NCBI RefSeq assembly: GCF_900089955.1
Contig: NZ_FLQX01000117.1
Span: 21,314 to 85,313 of the forward strand
Length of the DNA stretch: 64,000 bases
Direction: 5' to 3'
Source of the DNA: Candidatus Accumulibacter aalborgensis
GTDB taxonomy: Bacteria > Pseudomonadota > Gammaproteobacteria > Burkholderiales > Rhodocyclaceae
Part shown: positions 56,468 through 64,000 of the stretch, in pieces
Layout of the letters: each line of letters starts with the position of its first letter
Position numbering within the stretch: position 1 is the stretch's first letter
The notes under the pieces: model-generated
What the model was told of the DNA's origin: nothing
Databases searched by the model: none
Seen by the model: the letters and a program-made list of their open reading frames with translations, nothing else
Made by a program: the position numbers and the translations under genes

Positions 56468-56854
56468 TCAGCCCTTCTTCTCGATCAGTTCGATCTTGTA
56501 GCCGTCGGGATCTTCGACAAAGGCGATCACCGTCGTTCCGTGTTTCATCGGGCCGGCCTCGCGCACTACCTTGCCGCCGCGGGCCTTGATTTGCTCGCAG
56601 GCGGCGTAGGCGTCGGCGACGGCGATCGCCAGATGACCGAAGCCGGTGCCCGGTTCGTACGATGGCGTATCCCAGTTGTGCGTCAGTTCAAGGACCGCTC
56701 CGTCAGACTCCGGGCCGTAACCGACAAAGGCCAGCGTGAAGCGACCGCTCGGGTAGTCCTGGCGGCGCAACAGGTGCATGCCGAGGACCTCGGTGTAAAA
56801 AGCCAGCGCGCGGTCGAGATCGCCAACGCGCAGCATCGTATGCAGGATTCTCAT
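56468..56854 (-). CDS. gloA: Lactoylglutathione lyase (glyoxalase I)
   Basis: A 128-residue glyoxalase I starting [20 protein letters not shown] (metal ligand His 5), with [11 protein letters not shown] and [12 protein letters not shown] carrying the further ligands. It converts the methylglyoxal-glutathione adduct to lactoylglutathione. Full length and Ni/Zn-type in appearance. Confidence 0.95.
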   Translation of the reverse strand: MRILHTMLRVGDLDRALAFYTEVLGMHLLRRQDYPSGRFTLAFVGYGPESDGAVLELTHNWDTPSYEPGTGFGHLAIAVADAYAACEQIKARGGKVVREAGPMKHGTTVIAFVEDPDGYKIELIEKKG

Positions 56855-56863
56855 CTCTTCTCC

Positions 56864-57619
56864 TTACCACTGTGGGCATTGGGCGGCGAGCAGCCTCAGC
56901 TCGGCTCGTGCGGCCTGATGATCGGGGTACAGCCGGCCAACGATAGCCCAGAAACGCGGGCTGTGGTTCATCTCCAGGAGATGGGCCAGTTCGTGCGCCA
57001 CGACGTAGTCGATCACCGGCGGTGGAAAGTGGATCAGCCGCCAGTTCAGGTGAATTCCGGTACGCAGGCTGCAACTTCCCCAGCGCGTGCGAGCGGACGA
57101 CAGCGACAGGCGTGGCAAGTCGACGCCGAGAAGCGGCGCGTAATGGGCGATGCGCTCGACGAACAGCTCACGCGCCCTGTCGCGCAAGGCCTTTTCGAGG
57201 ACGCGCGGCGCATCGGCCGGCGAACGCAGGCACAGGGTGAGCGTCGGATCGACGCCCTGCAGGTTCCACAGGCAGCGATTGGCGCCGAGCGCCAGGCGGA
57301 TTTCGAGCGAGCTGCCCAGCACCGGCAGGCGCAGCCCATCGACGATGCGCAGCACCTCAGGTGCGCTGCGCGTCCGCCATTCGTCGAGCTTCTTTCTGAT
57401 CCACTCGCCATGGTTGAGGATCGCCGTTTCGACTTCACTCAGCGAGGCACGCTGAGGCGCACCGACGCGTAGACCGCGATGATCGATCGACAGTCCTATG
57501 GTCCGTCGTTTGGCGCGCCGCAAGAGGTAGGCGACGGTACGCTCGCCCAGGTCGATGGTCCGCGACGTTTCGCCGGCAGGCCGGGCGCTGAACGGCAGTG
57601 ACTCAGGCAGCCACGGCAT
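56864..57619 (-). CDS. YgjP-like M48-type metallopeptidase
   Basis: A 251-residue protein with an HELAHLLEMNHSPRFW zinc-binding segment and TRWGSCS, the WGSC motif of the YgjP/DUF45 family. Soluble protease-fold protein of unclear substrate. It starts inside the 3' end of the acyltransferase gene (17-base overlap), so it is in the same operon. Confidence 0.9.
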   Translation of the reverse strand: MPWLPESLPFSARPAGETSRTIDLGERTVAYLLRRAKRRTIGLSIDHRGLRVGAPQRASLSEVETAILNHGEWIRKKLDEWRTRSAPEVLRIVDGLRLPVLGSSLEIRLALGANRCLWNLQGVDPTLTLCLRSPADAPRVLEKALRDRARELFVERIAHYAPLLGVDLPRLSLSSARTRWGSCSLRTGIHLNWRLIHFPPPVIDYVVAHELAHLLEMNHSPRFWAIVGRLYPDHQAARAELRLLAAQCPQW

Positions 57620-58346
57620 CGGCAGGTGCCGCGTAGCGGTGCGGCGAAATGCGCTGCATTTCCGCTTCGATCCAGGCCGCGGCCAGGGCGTTGATCTTCG
57701 CTGCCGTCTTGCCGGCCGGGTCGATCGGCGGTCCGATGCTGACGGTGATCAGACCAGGCGCCAACTTGAAGGCGCCTCTTCCCCAGACCTCGCCGGCATT
57801 GTGCGCCACCGGCACGACGCGGACGGCAGCGCGCACGGCGAGGTGCGCACCACCAGGCTTGAAGCGGGCGCTTTCTCCGGGAGCGACGCGGGTTCCCTCG
57901 GGGAAGATCACCACCCAGTAGCCTGCCGACAGTCGATCGCGCCCCTGATCGAAAACCTGCTTGAGGGCATCTTTTGCCGCCGCACGATTGATCGAGATCA
58001 TCTTCAGTGCAGCCAGGCCCCAGCCAAAGAAGGGAACGCGCAGCAGTTCCTGCTTCATGACGAAGACCAGCGGCGGGAAGATTTCCTGCAGGCCGACCGT
58101 TTCCCATGCCGACTGGTGTTTGGCGAGCACCACCGAAGGCTCGGTCGGGATGTTCTCGCGTCCGAGCACGCGGTAACGGATGCCGAGCACATAGCGGCAG
58201 AGGGCCATGAAACCGACGCGCCAGAGCGCGATGATGCGGTAACGCGCGGGCATTGGCAAGATCACCGCCAGCGAAACGAGGACCCCGAAAGGAATGGTCA
58301 GCACGCTGGCCAGGAACAGGAAAAGTGCCGAGCGAATGGCGACCAT
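57603..58346 (-). CDS. plsC: 1-acyl-sn-glycerol-3-phosphate acyltransferase
   Basis: A 247-residue acyltransferase with an N-terminal membrane helix, the catalytic block AKHQSAWETVGL (HX4E variant of HX4D) and FPEGTRV. It makes phosphatidic acid from lysophosphatidic acid. Its ATG shares a base with the gmhB stop (TGATG). Confidence 0.92.
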   Translation of the reverse strand: MVAIRSALFLFLASVLTIPFGVLVSLAVILPMPARYRIIALWRVGFMALCRYVLGIRYRVLGRENIPTEPSVVLAKHQSAWETVGLQEIFPPLVFVMKQELLRVPFFGWGLAALKMISINRAAAKDALKQVFDQGRDRLSAGYWVVIFPEGTRVAPGESARFKPGGAHLAVRAAVRVVPVAHNAGEVWGRGAFKLAPGLITVSIGPPIDPAGKTAAKINALAAAWIEAEMQRISPHRYAAPADAVAA

Positions 58347-58879
58347 CAGGAAAGGATATGGTCGGTGGCCGCAGCGAGATCGGCGAAGACCAGCGTACCC
58401 TCCGGCAAGCCGCCTTCCGCCATGGTCTGCGTTCCCTTGCCGGTCAACACCAGCAGCGGCCTGGCGCGCATCGCGGCGGCCACGTGCAGGTCGCGCAGCG
58501 AATCGCCGACCGCCGGTGTGCCGGTCAGATCGACGTTGAAGCAACTGGCAATGCGTTCAAACATGCCGGGCATTGGCTTCCGGCAACGGCAGCCGGCGTC
58601 GATCGGGTGTGGGCAATAAAAGATGGCGTCGATGCGTCCGCCGGCCGCCTGGACAGCGCGGTGCATCTTGTCGTGGATGGCATTGAGGGTATCCATGTCG
58701 AACAGGCCGCGACCAATGCCGGACTGGTTCGTGGCCAGCACGACGCGGTAGCCCGCCTGACTGAGCTTGGCGATGGCCTCGATGCTGCCGGGAATCGGCC
58801 GCCACTCGGCCGGCGACTTGATGAACTGCTTCGAGTCGTAGTTGATGACCCCGTCGCGGTCGAGGATGACGAGTTTCAT
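58346..58879 (-). CDS. gmhB: D-glycero-beta-D-manno-heptose 1,7-bisphosphate 7-phosphatase
   Basis: A 177-residue HAD phosphatase, [16 protein letters not shown], with nucleophile Asp, and CPHPIDAGCRCRKPMPGMF, the zinc-finger loop typical of GmhB. It makes the heptose donor precursor for the LPS core (works with waaC upstream in the pathway). Overlaps glyS by four bases. Confidence 0.95.
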   Translation of the reverse strand: MKLVILDRDGVINYDSKQFIKSPAEWRPIPGSIEAIAKLSQAGYRVVLATNQSGIGRGLFDMDTLNAIHDKMHRAVQAAGGRIDAIFYCPHPIDAGCRCRKPMPGMFERIASCFNVDLTGTPAVGDSLRDLHVAAAMRARPLLVLTGKGTQTMAEGGLPEGTLVFADLAAATDHILS

Positions 58880-60948
58880 ACGGCCAGCTTGGCGATGTCG
58901 GCGACCGCATTGAGTTGGTCGAAGAGCGCTTTCAGGAGGCCCAACCGGTTGCCGCGCAGCAGCGGTTCGCTGACGTTGACCATTACCTCGTCGAAGAAGC
59001 GATCGACTTCGGCGCGCACCGAGGCGAGCACTTTCAGCGCGTCGGCGTAGTCCTCGTTGGCCACGTGCGACCTGACCACCGGCGCCATCAACAGCACTCG
59101 CTGGAACAGCGCCTTCTCGGCGTCTTCCTCGAGCAGGGCGATGTCAGGCTCGGGCAGGCTCTGCTCGGCCTTCTTCAGGATGTTGCCGATGCGCTTGTTG
59201 GCGGCAGCCAGCGCCAGCGCTTCGGGCAGAGCCAGGAACTCGCGTACTGCCGCCAGCCTGGCGGGAACCAGGTCGATGCGCGTCGGCCGCTGGGCGAGTA
59301 CGGCCTCGACGACGTCGACTGCATGGCCGGCGTCTCTGAGCATGCCGCGCAGCCGGTCGAGCATGAAGGTGAGCAGCGTTTCGTCGACCGCGTCGATCTC
59401 AATCCCCTGCAGGAGTAGCGCGTTCTGCGCGTCACTGATCAGCCCGGACAGATCGAGCGGCAGCGGCGTCTCCATCAGGATGCGCAGCACCCCGAGTGCG
59501 GCGCGGCGCAGGCCGAAGGGGTCCTTGTCGCCGGTCGGCGGTTGCCCTATGCCGAAGAAGCCGACCAGAGCGTCGAGCTTGTCGGCCAGCGCCGTGGCGC
59601 AGGCAATGTTTCCCTCGGGCAGCGCGTCGCCGGCAAAGCGCGGGCGATAGTGCTGTTCGATGGCGTCGGCGACCACCGGCAATCCTCCTTCGTGCAGCAG
59701 GTAGTAGCGGCCCATGATTCCCTGCAGTTCCGGGAACTCGCCGACCATGTCGGTGAGCAGGTCGATCTTCGCGAACAGCGCTGCTCGTTCGGCAAGGTTG
59801 GCGTCGGCGCCGAGCTTTTCGGCGACGCTGCGCGCGATGCGGCCAAGGCGCTGCGCGCGCTCGCCGAGCGAGCCGAGCTTGTGGTGATAAACCACCGCCG
59901 AGAGGCGCAGGGCACGATTGGCAAAGCCGTTCTTGCGGTCCTGCTGGTAGAAGAAGCGTGCGTCGGCCAGGCGCGGACGAACGACGCGTTCGTTGCCGCG
60001 GATGATCTGGCTGGCATCGTCGACCGCCATGTTGGCGACGATCAGGAACTTGTTCAGCAGCCTGGCTGCCGCGTCGAGCAGCGGAAAGTACTTCTGGTTC
60101 TGCTGCATGGTCAGGATCAGGCACTCCTGCGGCACTTCGAGGTACTCGGCCTCGAACTCGCCGACATAGACGACCGGCCACTCGACCAGTGCGGTCACCT
60201 CGTCGAGCAGGCCGTCGGCCGGGTTGAGGCGCGCATCGAGTTTGCTGGCCGCGGCGTCGAGCTGGGCAGCGATCGACGCCCGTCGGTCAGCGAACGAAGC
60301 GATGACCTTGCTGGCCGCCAGCTTGGCTACATAGTCGGCAGGGTGGTCCACGACGATTTCGCCGGTGGACAGGAAGCGGTGACCCAGCGTGCGCCGGCCG
60401 CTCTGCAGGCCGAGCACCTCGCCGGGAACGATGCGCGCGCCATGCAACAGAATCAGGCCGTGCACGGGGCGGACGAACTGGTGCTCGGAATCGCCCCAGC
60501 GCATGACTTTCGGAATCGGCAGTTTTTTCAGCGCCTGCGCGACGATGTCGGCCAGATGCGCGACGAGTTCCTCGCCCGCTTTCGCGCGCCGGGCAACGAA
60601 GTATTCCGCCTTGCCGTCGGTCGTCTTCTGCAACTCGTCGAAAGTGACCCCGGCGGCGCGCATGAAACCTTCCAGCGCCCTGGTAGGCTTGCCGTCGGCG
60701 GCGATCGCGCTCGCTACCGACGGACCTTTCTTCTCCAGCACGCGGTCGGGCTGTCTCCCGGCCATGCCGGTGATCGTCATCGCCAGGCGGCGCGGGGTAG
60801 CGTACGAGGTGCACACGCTGTCGTCGGCAGCGAACTGCTGCGCCTTGAGGGCCGAAAAAACCGCATCCGCAAATGCTTCCGACAGCAGCTTGAGTGATTT
60901 TGGCGGCAGCTCTTCGCTGCGCAACTCGATCAGGAGCGTGTCGTTCAT
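58876..60948 (-). CDS. glyS: Glycine--tRNA ligase beta subunit
   Basis: A 690-residue protein beginning [19 protein letters not shown], the GlyRS beta N-terminus, with [19 protein letters not shown] and a C-terminal anticodon-binding part. Overlaps glyQ by four bases. Together they form the alpha2beta2 synthetase. Confidence 0.97.
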   Translation of the reverse strand: MNDTLLIELRSEELPPKSLKLLSEAFADAVFSALKAQQFAADDSVCTSYATPRRLAMTITGMAGRQPDRVLEKKGPSVASAIAADGKPTRALEGFMRAAGVTFDELQKTTDGKAEYFVARRAKAGEELVAHLADIVAQALKKLPIPKVMRWGDSEHQFVRPVHGLILLHGARIVPGEVLGLQSGRRTLGHRFLSTGEIVVDHPADYVAKLAASKVIASFADRRASIAAQLDAAASKLDARLNPADGLLDEVTALVEWPVVYVGEFEAEYLEVPQECLILTMQQNQKYFPLLDAAARLLNKFLIVANMAVDDASQIIRGNERVVRPRLADARFFYQQDRKNGFANRALRLSAVVYHHKLGSLGERAQRLGRIARSVAEKLGADANLAERAALFAKIDLLTDMVGEFPELQGIMGRYYLLHEGGLPVVADAIEQHYRPRFAGDALPEGNIACATALADKLDALVGFFGIGQPPTGDKDPFGLRRAALGVLRILMETPLPLDLSGLISDAQNALLLQGIEIDAVDETLLTFMLDRLRGMLRDAGHAVDVVEAVLAQRPTRIDLVPARLAAVREFLALPEALALAAANKRIGNILKKAEQSLPEPDIALLEEDAEKALFQRVLLMAPVVRSHVANEDYADALKVLASVRAEVDRFFDEVMVNVSEPLLRGNRLGLLKALFDQLNAVADIAKLAV

Positions 60949-61856
60949 GGCCGGAGCCCCTCGCCGCCGGCGCTTGCCTTGCACATCGGGAAGCCGAGCG
61001 CCTGGCGGGAATCGTGGTAAGCCTGCGCGACTTCACGCGCCAGGGCACGCACGCGACCGATGTAGGCCGCTCTTTCAGTGACCGAAATGGCGCCGCGGGC
61101 GTCAAGCAGGTTGAAGGTGTGCGAACACTTCATGACCATTTCGTAGCCGGGTAGCGCCAGGCCGGCAGCGATCAGCCGCCGGGCCTCGGATTCGTACTCG
61201 CTGAAATGGCGGAACAGCATCTCGACGTTGGCCAACTCGAAATTGTACTTCGACTGTTCGACTTCGTTCTGGTGATAGACGTCGCCATAGGTCACCCGGT
61301 AGCCCGGCCCCTGTGCCCAGACCAGGTCGAAAACGTTCTCCGCCCCTTGCAGGTACATCGCCAGGCGCTCGATGCCGTAGGTGATCTCGCCCAGGACAGG
61401 TTTGCAGGGCAGCGAGCCGACCTCCTGGAAATAGGTGAACTGCGTCACTTCCATGCCGTCCAGCCAGACTTCCCAGCCGAGTCCCCAGGCGCCCAGGGTC
61501 GGGCTTTCCCAGTCATCCTCGACAAAGCGGATGTCGTGTCTGCCGGTATCGATGCCCAGCGCGCGCAGCGAATCGAGATAGAGTTCCTGGATGTTGTCCG
61601 GCGAAGGCTTGAGCACCACCTGATACTGGTAATAGTGCTGCAGGCGGTTCGGGTTCTCCCCGTAGCGACCGTCTTTCGGCCGGCGGGAAGGCTGCACGTA
61701 GGCAGCGTTCCACGGTTCGGGGCCGATGGCGCGCAGGAAAGTCGCCGTGTGAAAGGTGCCGGCGCCCACTTCGATGTCGTAGGGCTGCAGCAAGGCGCAG
61801 CCCTGCTTGTCCCAGAACTCCTGGAGACGCAGGATCACTTCCTGAAAGGTTGGCAT
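60945..61856 (-). CDS. glyQ: Glycine--tRNA ligase alpha subunit
   Basis: A 303-residue catalytic subunit starting [20 protein letters not shown] and containing [20 protein letters not shown]. The operon runs glyQ-glyS-gmhB-plsC-ygjP-gloA-tagH. In related betaproteobacteria lnt often sits upstream of glyQ; here that position is occupied by non-coding accessory DNA. Confidence 0.97.
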   Translation of the reverse strand: MPTFQEVILRLQEFWDKQGCALLQPYDIEVGAGTFHTATFLRAIGPEPWNAAYVQPSRRPKDGRYGENPNRLQHYYQYQVVLKPSPDNIQELYLDSLRALGIDTGRHDIRFVEDDWESPTLGAWGLGWEVWLDGMEVTQFTYFQEVGSLPCKPVLGEITYGIERLAMYLQGAENVFDLVWAQGPGYRVTYGDVYHQNEVEQSKYNFELANVEMLFRHFSEYESEARRLIAAGLALPGYEMVMKCSHTFNLLDARGAISVTERAAYIGRVRALAREVAQAYHDSRQALGFPMCKASAGGEGLRP

Positions 61857-62619
61857 GGGAGAGTGTCGGAGGGAAGCAAAGGACGCCATTTTACTTGGTT
61901 TCGTGCCCGACAAGAACCTGCTTCAAGGCGCCAGGACGCTTGCCCTGCCCTGGCGCACTCGGCCGGGCGAGTCGTCGCAGGTTGGGGTGAGGACCGAACC
62001 CCAACACCCCAGCGTGGCGATTGTGTTCGGGTTCCTGCGTCATCCCAACGAAGCCTCGACACCGGTTCAGCGCGAAGACCTCCTTCGCAACTTCGCCCGA
62101 GGTCGACGCGTCGAGGCCGGCGTGATACTGCGTCAGGAAAGGCATCGCATACGAATCGAGTTCCTTGACCTGCGGTGACCAGGTCATCGTCGAGCCGATC
62201 GCCGGGTCGATCGCCCCCTGCCGCACCGGGGCGAGTTCCCGCGTCCGTGAGCCCCGGCAAGGGAGCCAGCGCGACAGTTGCCTGGCGCAGCGTGTCGGAC
62301 GCGGGTTCGCCGACTGCCGGTAGGGACTGGCCCGCCGGGCTCGCCACGGCTTGTTTCGACAGACCTGGCGGAGGTTGCCGCCGCTCCGCCGAGGAGTACC
62401 CAATCGGCATCGGCTGCCGTCTTGAGGCGTTCCTTTGCAGTGATCTACCGGCAGATCAGAACACTGAAGCCCGTCGAGCAGCTTCGCCTGGTAGAGATGC
62501 ATAGAGCCCCGGCGAGGATCCTGTTGACCGTAGTTGTTCGCCCACTTGCATTGGAGACCGTCGTATTGGTCGAGGCCGATGGCCGTTGCTACCGCGATGG
62601 TATCGTGCTAGATTGGATC
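61857..62619. other. Long gene-poor region upstream of higBA
   Basis: About 760 bases without a gene I can support. Both strands hold long open frames from high GC, but none shows recognisable motifs. Near 62430-62510 the plus strand could encode a decayed antitoxin-like stretch (TLKPVEQLRLVE). Likely relic DNA. Confidence 0.5.
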
Positions 62620-62913
62620 ATGCGAATCATCGCCATCAGAACCCTGCGAGAGTTTTGGCAGCGACACCCGCAAGCGGAGGTTTCGTTACGGGCTTGGTAC
62701 GCTGAAGTCAGCAATGCCGATTGGAAAACGCCTGCCCACATCAAGGCTGCCCAACGCGACGCCAGTTTCCTGGCGAACAATCGGGCAGTCTTCAATTTCA
62801 AGGGTAACCACTTCCGTCTGGTCGTTGCTGTGCGCTATACACAAGGGCTGATGTTTGTTCGCTTCGTCGGCACGCATGCCGAGTACGACCGTATCGACGC
62901 CTCCACTGTCTAG
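62620..62913 (+). CDS. higB: HigB-type mRNA interferase toxin
   Basis: A 97-residue RelE-superfamily toxin, MRIIAIRTLREFWQRHP…, with VFNFKGNHFRLVVAVRY and VGTHAEYDRID, the HigB core and C-terminal His/Tyr residues. Toxin-first order as in higBA systems. The start follows a likely promoter-containing stretch. Confidence 0.93.
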   Translation: MRIIAIRTLREFWQRHPQAEVSLRAWYAEVSNADWKTPAHIKAAQRDASFLANNRAVFNFKGNHFRLVVAVRYTQGLMFVRFVGTHAEYDRIDASTV

Positions 62914-62923
62914 GACCGACGCC

Positions 62924-63301
62924 ATGATGATCAAGCCGATCCATACCGAAGCCGACTACCAGTCCGCGCTGGCGGCAATCGAATCGCTATGGGATGCCCC
63001 GGAAGGCAGCGCCGAGGCTGATCAACTGGAAGTTCTCTCGATGCTGGTGGAAGCCTACGAGAAAACCGCATTTTCGATCCAGCCCCCCGATCCGGTTGAC
63101 TTCCTTGGCTACGTCATGGAGACACGCGGCCTGACCCGCAAAGACCTGGAGCCCTACATCGGGCCGCGCGGGCGAGTGTCAGACATCTTGAACCGGGTAC
63201 GGCCACTGACCCTGGAGATGATTCGACGCCTCGCCGCTGGCCTGAAGCTACCTGCCTCCGTGTTGATTCAGGAATACCCCTTGCGGCGGGAGGCGGCATG
63301 A
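62924..63301 (+). CDS. higA: HigA-type helix-turn-helix antitoxin
   Basis: A 125-residue protein starting MMIKPIHTEADYQSALAAIE, with the XRE-type DNA-binding region around MIRRLAAGLKLP and GRVSDILNR. It binds HigB and autoregulates. An ATG three bases later is equally possible. Confidence 0.93.
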   Translation: MMIKPIHTEADYQSALAAIESLWDAPEGSAEADQLEVLSMLVEAYEKTAFSIQPPDPVDFLGYVMETRGLTRKDLEPYIGPRGRVSDILNRVRPLTLEMIRRLAAGLKLPASVLIQEYPLRREAA

Positions 63302-63522
63302 GAAATCGGCAGCAGCGCCTGGCGCTGGTCGACGGACCGCTACCGGCACCGGCTTGCCGGACGACGTCGCTCGCCGGAGGAATGACTTCGTCGTGCGCAT
63401 CGCTTCCGGGCGGGCAAAACTGATGGTGTGTCGGCTCATGGAGAAATGACGGATACTGTGACAACTATTGTCAAGACTCACGGATCCTGTCTGAGGGATC
63501 CTCCGTATCAGGGAATTCGACG
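63302..63522. other. Intergenic region before decayed Rpn gene
   Basis: 220 bases with a perfect dyad TGACAA-CTA-TTGTCA at 63459-63473; no gene recognised. Confidence 0.55.
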
Positions 63523-64000
63523 ATGGCAAACGATCACGACAGCGGCTACAAATCCCTCTTCTCCACTCCGGAACTGGTGCGTGACCTGATCATCGGGTTC
63601 GTGCCCGATGAATGGCTGCATGGCCTTGACGACAGCACCCTGGAGAAAGTCCCCGGGACCTTTGTCAGCGAAGATTTTCGCCACCGGGTTGACGACATCG
63701 TCTGGCGGGTGAAGGTTGGCGGCGAGCGATGTCTGTGACCTGATCCCGCCGGTGCCGGGACTGGTCGAGCAGTTCAAACCCCGGCTGAAATACCTGCTGA
63801 TCGATGAGAACGCCTACACCGACAGCGAATTGGCCTCGCTCAAGAATCTGGCAGCGGCCGTCTTCCGGATCGAACACCCGGCCTCACCGGCAGCCATTGG
63901 CGTCTTGCTCAGCCTATTGAACGAGTGGCTGGTCGACCGGTGTTACGTCCTCCCCTGGCCAAGGTCTAAGGGCTCCAAATATCCCGCGTACGGTCGGGAA
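63523..64000 (+). pseudogene. Broken Rpn-family recombination-promoting nuclease/transposase, truncated at right edge
   Basis: The plus strand begins MANDHDSGYKSLFSTPELVR, typical of Rpn/PD-(D/E)XK transposase-like proteins, and continues to VDDIVWRVKVGGE, then stops at 63736-63738. Past the stop, in the next frame, the text resumes as DLIPPVPGLVEQFKPR and LLIDENAYTDSEL, a later part of the same family. About 70-80 codons are missing at the break, so a deletion plus frameshift has inactivated the gene. Confidence 0.85.

Noticed and set aside
61891..62502. 203-codon minus-strand frame upstream of glyQ
   Set aside because: No recognisable motif and composition typical of antisense noise; could not be tied to lnt, which is usually found in this position.

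Overview
The window looks like a chromosomal piece of a high-GC betaproteobacterium of the Rhodocyclales, most like a 'Candidatus Accumulibacter'-type organism. This is inferred from gene content, not from a search: an hpnCDE hopanoid-precursor operon, general porins, a B12-dependent propionyl-CoA/methylmalonyl-CoA pathway, a double cyanophycin synthetase locus and many toxin-antitoxin modules.

Layout. 0-6 kb: the N-terminal part of a molybdopterin oxidoreductase running off the left edge, a DUF3460 small protein, a fused acyl-CoA synthetase/GNAT acetyltransferase, an OsmC-like protein and tRNA 2-selenouridine synthase. 5.7-10.4 kb: tesA and a divergent ybbA-like ABC ATPase whose start codons overlap, then hpnC-hpnD-hpnE and tRNA-Leu(UAG). 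10.7-18.4 kb: two tandem porins, rpsT, an L-isoaspartyl methyltransferase-like gene, a TolC-type channel, and waaA/waaC for the LPS core. 18.6-22.4 kb: manC, a TauE/SafE permease, and a translationally coupled GntR regulator/enoyl-CoA hydratase pair. 22.6-29.4 kb: methylmalonyl-CoA mutase, MeaB, PccB and PccA, a complete propionyl-CoA to succinyl-CoA route apart from the epimerase. 29.5-31 kb: accessory DNA with a lone HicB and a VapBC-type module. 31-36.9 kb: membrane spermidine-synthase-like protein, HDOD protein, RluF-like pseudouridine synthase, FapA-like protein. 36.9-46.8 kb: cyanophycin locus (cphA, a C-terminally truncated cphA', a DUF1854 protein, an ABC exporter with a zinc ribbon), plus a spermidine-synthase-like protein and a PLP dehydratase.

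46.8-51.2 kb is an accessory island. I read it as an integron-type cassette array lacking an integrase in view (a CALIN): five attC-like sites, four of exactly 69 bp, all oriented with minus-strand cassettes. They separate hicAB, a BrnT-like toxin/antitoxin pair, truncated cassettes, an unknown 147-residue gene and a duplicated 570-bp block. A membrane-anchored Mrr-like nuclease gene follows. 51.5-61.9 kb returns to backbone: an 886-residue fused electron-transfer flavoprotein, a cyclic-nucleotide-binding protein, a TagH-like FHA protein, gloA, a YgjP-type metalloprotease, an acyltransferase, gmhB, glyS and glyQ. 62-64 kb is accessory again: HigBA and a decayed Rpn-family (PD-(D/E)XK) transposase/nuclease gene.

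A roughly 120-bp repeat with several nested hairpins occurs three times, near 18.5, 34.8 and 44.8 kb, always close to the 5' ends of genes.
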